From positions 1 through 7,525 of the forward strand of contig JANYIP010000004.1 in the NCBI GenBank assembly GCA_025361995.1: 7,525 bases of DNA. The letters are read 5' to 3'. Source of the DNA: Streptomycetales bacterium (GTDB taxonomy: Bacteria > Actinomycetota > Actinomycetes > Prado026). The position numbers were made by a program, and so were the translations under genes. This document shows positions 5,542-7,525 of this stretch, one piece after another. Every line of letters begins with the position of its first letter. The first letter of the stretch is position 1. Below the pieces are notes generated by a model. The model was not told the origin of the DNA and did not search any database. It saw only the letters and a list, made by a program, of their open reading frames with translations.

Positions 5542-7140
5542 TTGCCCGACACCATCCCCGAGATGCTGGCGCAGTCGGCCACCCGCGACGCGACGAAGAT
5601 CTGGCTGCGCACCGACGACGACACCATCTCGTTCGGGCAGGCGACGGCCCAGGTGGCCGGAACGATCGAGCGCCTCGCGGCGGCGGGGGTACGTCCCGGC
5701 GACCTGGTGCTGATGACGGCCCGTACGACCCCGACGTACCTGGTGGCGTGGCTCGCCATCACCTCGATGGGCGCGGTCGCGGTGACTGCGGACCCCGACC
5801 TTTCGCACGCCGAGCTCACCGGCCTCCTCGGGCAGGTACGACCCCGCCTCGCCCTCACCGACGACGCGCTGACGAGCGCTGTCGCGGCAGCTGGAGCCGG
5901 CGACGCCGCCGAGCTCGGGGTGGGTCGGGTCGAGGACCTGGTCGACCGCGGCGACTACCCGTCAGCGGGCGCGGGGGACCCCACAAGGCCACGGTCGACC
6001 GGTCCGGTGGGGCCGGACAACCTCGCCACGCTGATCCCCACCTCGGGGACGACCGGACGCTCCAAGCTCGTGATGCAGACCCACCGGGCGTACGCGATGG
6101 CCGGCGAGGGCTTCCCGTACTGGATGGAGCTGACCGCCGACGACCAGCTGATGACGTCGCTGCCACTGTTCCACATCAACGCCGCCGCGTACTCGACCAT
6201 GGGCTCGCTGGCCTGCGGTGCTGGGCTGGTGCTGCTGCCCCGGTTCTCGGCGAGCGGGTTCCTGGACTCCGCCCGCCGGCACGGCGCCACCGAGTTCAAC
6301 GCCATCGGCGCGATGCTCGAGATCCTCATGCGGCAGCCGGAGCGGGCGGACGACGCCGACACCGCGCTGCGACTGGTCTACACCGGGCCGTCGCCCGCCC
6401 AGGAGCGGCAGGAGGAGATCGAGGCGCGGTTCGGGCTGCGGATCGTCTGCGGGTACGCGATGTCAGAGTCGCCGTACGGGCTGATCTGGCCACGAGGCGG
6501 GCGACCGTTCGGAACGCTGGGGTCGCTGCGCCAGCACCCGACCATGGGCACGGTGAACTTCGGCAAGGTGGCCGACGACGACGGCCTCGAGGTCGCCTTC
6601 GGTGAGGTCGGCGAGCTCCTGCTCAACAACCCCGTTGTCACCCCCGGGTACTGGCAGATGCCCGAGGAGACCGACGCCGCGATCGTCGACGGCTGGCTGC
6701 ACACCGGGGACCTGGTGACGGTCGACGCCGATGGCATCTACACGTTCGTGGCCCGCAAGAAGGAGGTGCTGCGGCGACGGGGGCAGAACCTCTCGCCGGC
6801 CGAGGTCGAGGACGCGATCCTCGAGCACCCGGACGTCATCGAGTGCGCTGTGGTCGGAGTTCCCTCCGACCTGTCCGAGGACGACATCAAAGCGGTCGTC
6901 GTCGTGGCGGCTGGAAGCACCGTCGACTTCGGTGAGCTGCGTAGCTGGGCCGCCGAGCGGCTGACGGCGTTCAAGGTGCCGAGGTTCTGGCAGGTCGTCG
7001 AGGCGCTGCCTCGAACCCCGACCGCACGGGTCGCCAAGCACCGCCTGCCCACCGGCCACCCACCGGGTGAATACGACGCCGAGTCAGCAGACCAGCCAAG
7101 CAAGCAACCAATCGAGCAGCCCGGAGAGGACGGACGATGA
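5542..7140 (+). CDS. AMP-forming acyl-CoA synthetase/ligase (ANL superfamily)
   Basis: It activates a carboxylic acid with ATP to an acyl-AMP and then forms the CoA thioester, in the cytoplasm. With TTG 5542 the protein has 532 residues, a usual length; GTG 5458 would add 28 Arg/Gly/Pro-rich residues coded by the G-rich repeats. Motifs in order: TSGTTGRSK P-loop (167-175; Ser replaces the usual Pro); SLPLFHINA (206-214); aromatic/ATP motif GYAMSES (304-310), in place of the common YGxTE; GELLLNNPVVTPGYW (357-371); DGWLHTGD with Asp390; the hinge region ARKKEVLRRRGQNLSPAEVE (404-423). At the A10 site, PRTPTARVAKHRL has Arg496 where most relatives have the catalytic Lys of TGK. The overall pattern resembles crotonobetaine/DitJ-like ligases; the substrate is unknown. 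A polar tail (about 504-532) follows the domain. It shares ATGA with the downstream lyase gene, so the two are translationally coupled. Confidence 0.9.
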   Translation: MPDTIPEMLAQSATRDATKIWLRTDDDTISFGQATAQVAGTIERLAAAGVRPGDLVLMTARTTPTYLVAWLAITSMGAVAVTADPDLSHAELTGLLGQVRPRLALTDDALTSAVAAAGAGDAAELGVGRVEDLVDRGDYPSAGAGDPTRPRSTGPVGPDNLATLIPTSGTTGRSKLVMQTHRAYAMAGEGFPYWMELTADDQLMTSLPLFHINAAAYSTMGSLACGAGLVLLPRFSASGFLDSARRHGATEFNAIGAMLEILMRQPERADDADTALRLVYTGPSPAQERQEEIEARFGLRIVCGYAMSESPYGLIWPRGGRPFGTLGSLRQHPTMGTVNFGKVADDDGLEVAFGEVGELLLNNPVVTPGYWQMPEETDAAIVDGWLHTGDLVTVDADGIYTFVARKKEVLRRRGQNLSPAEVEDAILEHPDVIECAVVGVPSDLSEDDIKAVVVVAAGSTVDFGELRSWAAERLTAFKVPRFWQVVEALPRTPTARVAKHRLPTGHPPGEYDAESADQPSKQPIEQPGEDGR

Positions 7141-7525
7141 CCGGCTACCCCACCTCGATCGGTACCTCGGACGCGACGTCGATCACGTTGCTGGGCAAGG
7201 ACCTTGCCGACGACCTGCTCGGCAAGGTGGGATTCACCGAGCTCGCGTACTGGCTCCTGACTATGCGCCGGCCGACACCCGGGGAGCTGGCGGTCTTCGA
7301 GGCGGTCCTGGTGGCGCTCGCCGACCACGGGTTCACACCGACGGCCATCGCGGCCCGGTTGACGCTGCTCAGTGCGCCCGAGTCCCTGCAGGGCGCACTC
7401 GCGGCCGGGCTGCTCGGCGGTGGTTCGCGCTATCTCGGGGTGACCGAGGACTGCGGCCGCTTCCTCGACGCTGCGCTGGCTGCCGAGCGGGAGCGCACCG
7501 GCGAGCTGCCGGTCGACGACGCTGG
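7137..7525 (+). CDS. Citryl-CoA lyase-like protein (citrate synthase superfamily), N-terminal part
   Basis: Partial gene: 129 full codons before the window ends, against roughly 250-290 residues for this short family. It begins at ATG 7137, overlapping the ligase stop by four bases (ATGA), with a GGAGAGGA ribosome site (7123-7130) 6 nt upstream. The N-terminus TSIGTSDATSITLLGKDLADDLLGKVGF is characteristic of the small citryl-CoA lyases. ELAYWLLTMRRPTPGEL follows, then LVALADHGFTPTAIAARL, in which His64 of ADHG matches an active-site His of the citrate synthase superfamily, and then QGALAAGLLGGGSRYLGVTEDCGRFLDAAL. Citryl-CoA lyases cleave citryl-CoA to acetyl-CoA and oxaloacetate; standalone homologues in actinobacteria may act on other 3-hydroxy-3-carboxyacyl-CoAs or run as synthases. 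Coupling with the ligase suggests that the ligase supplies its CoA thioester or that both act on one degradation route. The C-terminal catalytic Asp region is not in view. Confidence 0.85.
   Translation, partial: MTGYPTSIGTSDATSITLLGKDLADDLLGKVGFTELAYWLLTMRRPTPGELAVFEAVLVALADHGFTPTAIAARLTLLSAPESLQGALAAGLLGGGSRYLGVTEDCGRFLDAALAAERERTGELPVDDA

Noticed and set aside
5385..6605. 406-aa plus-strand frame starting in the palindrome and crossing the ligase
   Set aside because: Alternative frame of the G-rich repeat and the ligase gene; Arg/Gly/Asp-rich with no motif.

Overview
The window comes from a high-GC actinobacterium. Codons prefer G or C in the third position, GTG/TTG starts are plausible, and two short lipoproteins have alanine/proline/serine-rich linkers after the lipobox. 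There is also a relic of a mycothiol-dependent (DinB/maleylpyruvate-isomerase-like) enzyme, a family tied to mycothiol-making actinomycetes. The Nocardioidaceae or a neighbouring family is my best guess from general style, not a proven placement.

Left part (1-3124). The window opens inside katG and holds its C-terminal ~390 codons. Next is a same-strand pseudogene of a mycothiol-dependent-type enzyme, in one continuous frame but cut by two TAG codons. Two predicted lipoprotein genes then converge, one on each strand, with 11 nt between their stop codons. The first carries a 15-nt tandem repeat encoding a Val-Thr-Pro-rich stalk.

Middle (3300-5340). A minus-strand gene encodes a long (468 aa) nitronate monooxygenase/2-nitropropane dioxygenase-like FMN protein. 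It is divergent from a 142-aa protein I do not recognise. Between them, 17 nt before the FMN-protein start, lies a 33-bp inverted repeat with one mismatched pair, a strong candidate operator. No regulator gene is visible in the window.

Right part (5341-7525). After the 142-aa gene comes a 68-bp palindrome (16-bp perfect outer arms plus a 6-bp inner stem). It runs directly into G-rich 15-nt tandem repeats with high G-quadruplex potential. Then follows a two-gene operon: an AMP-forming acyl-CoA ligase (ANL superfamily), overlapped by ATGA with the start of a citryl-CoA-lyase/citrate-synthase-like gene that runs off the end. The coupling suggests a two-step pathway in which the ligase makes a CoA thioester and the lyase cleaves it, or in which both act in the same degradation route. 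The substrate cannot be read from the sequence.

Most of the window looks like ordinary actinobacterial chromosome. The least explained elements are the operator, the palindrome/G-rich leader, the ligase-lyase pair with a replaced A10 lysine, and the double-amber pseudogene.
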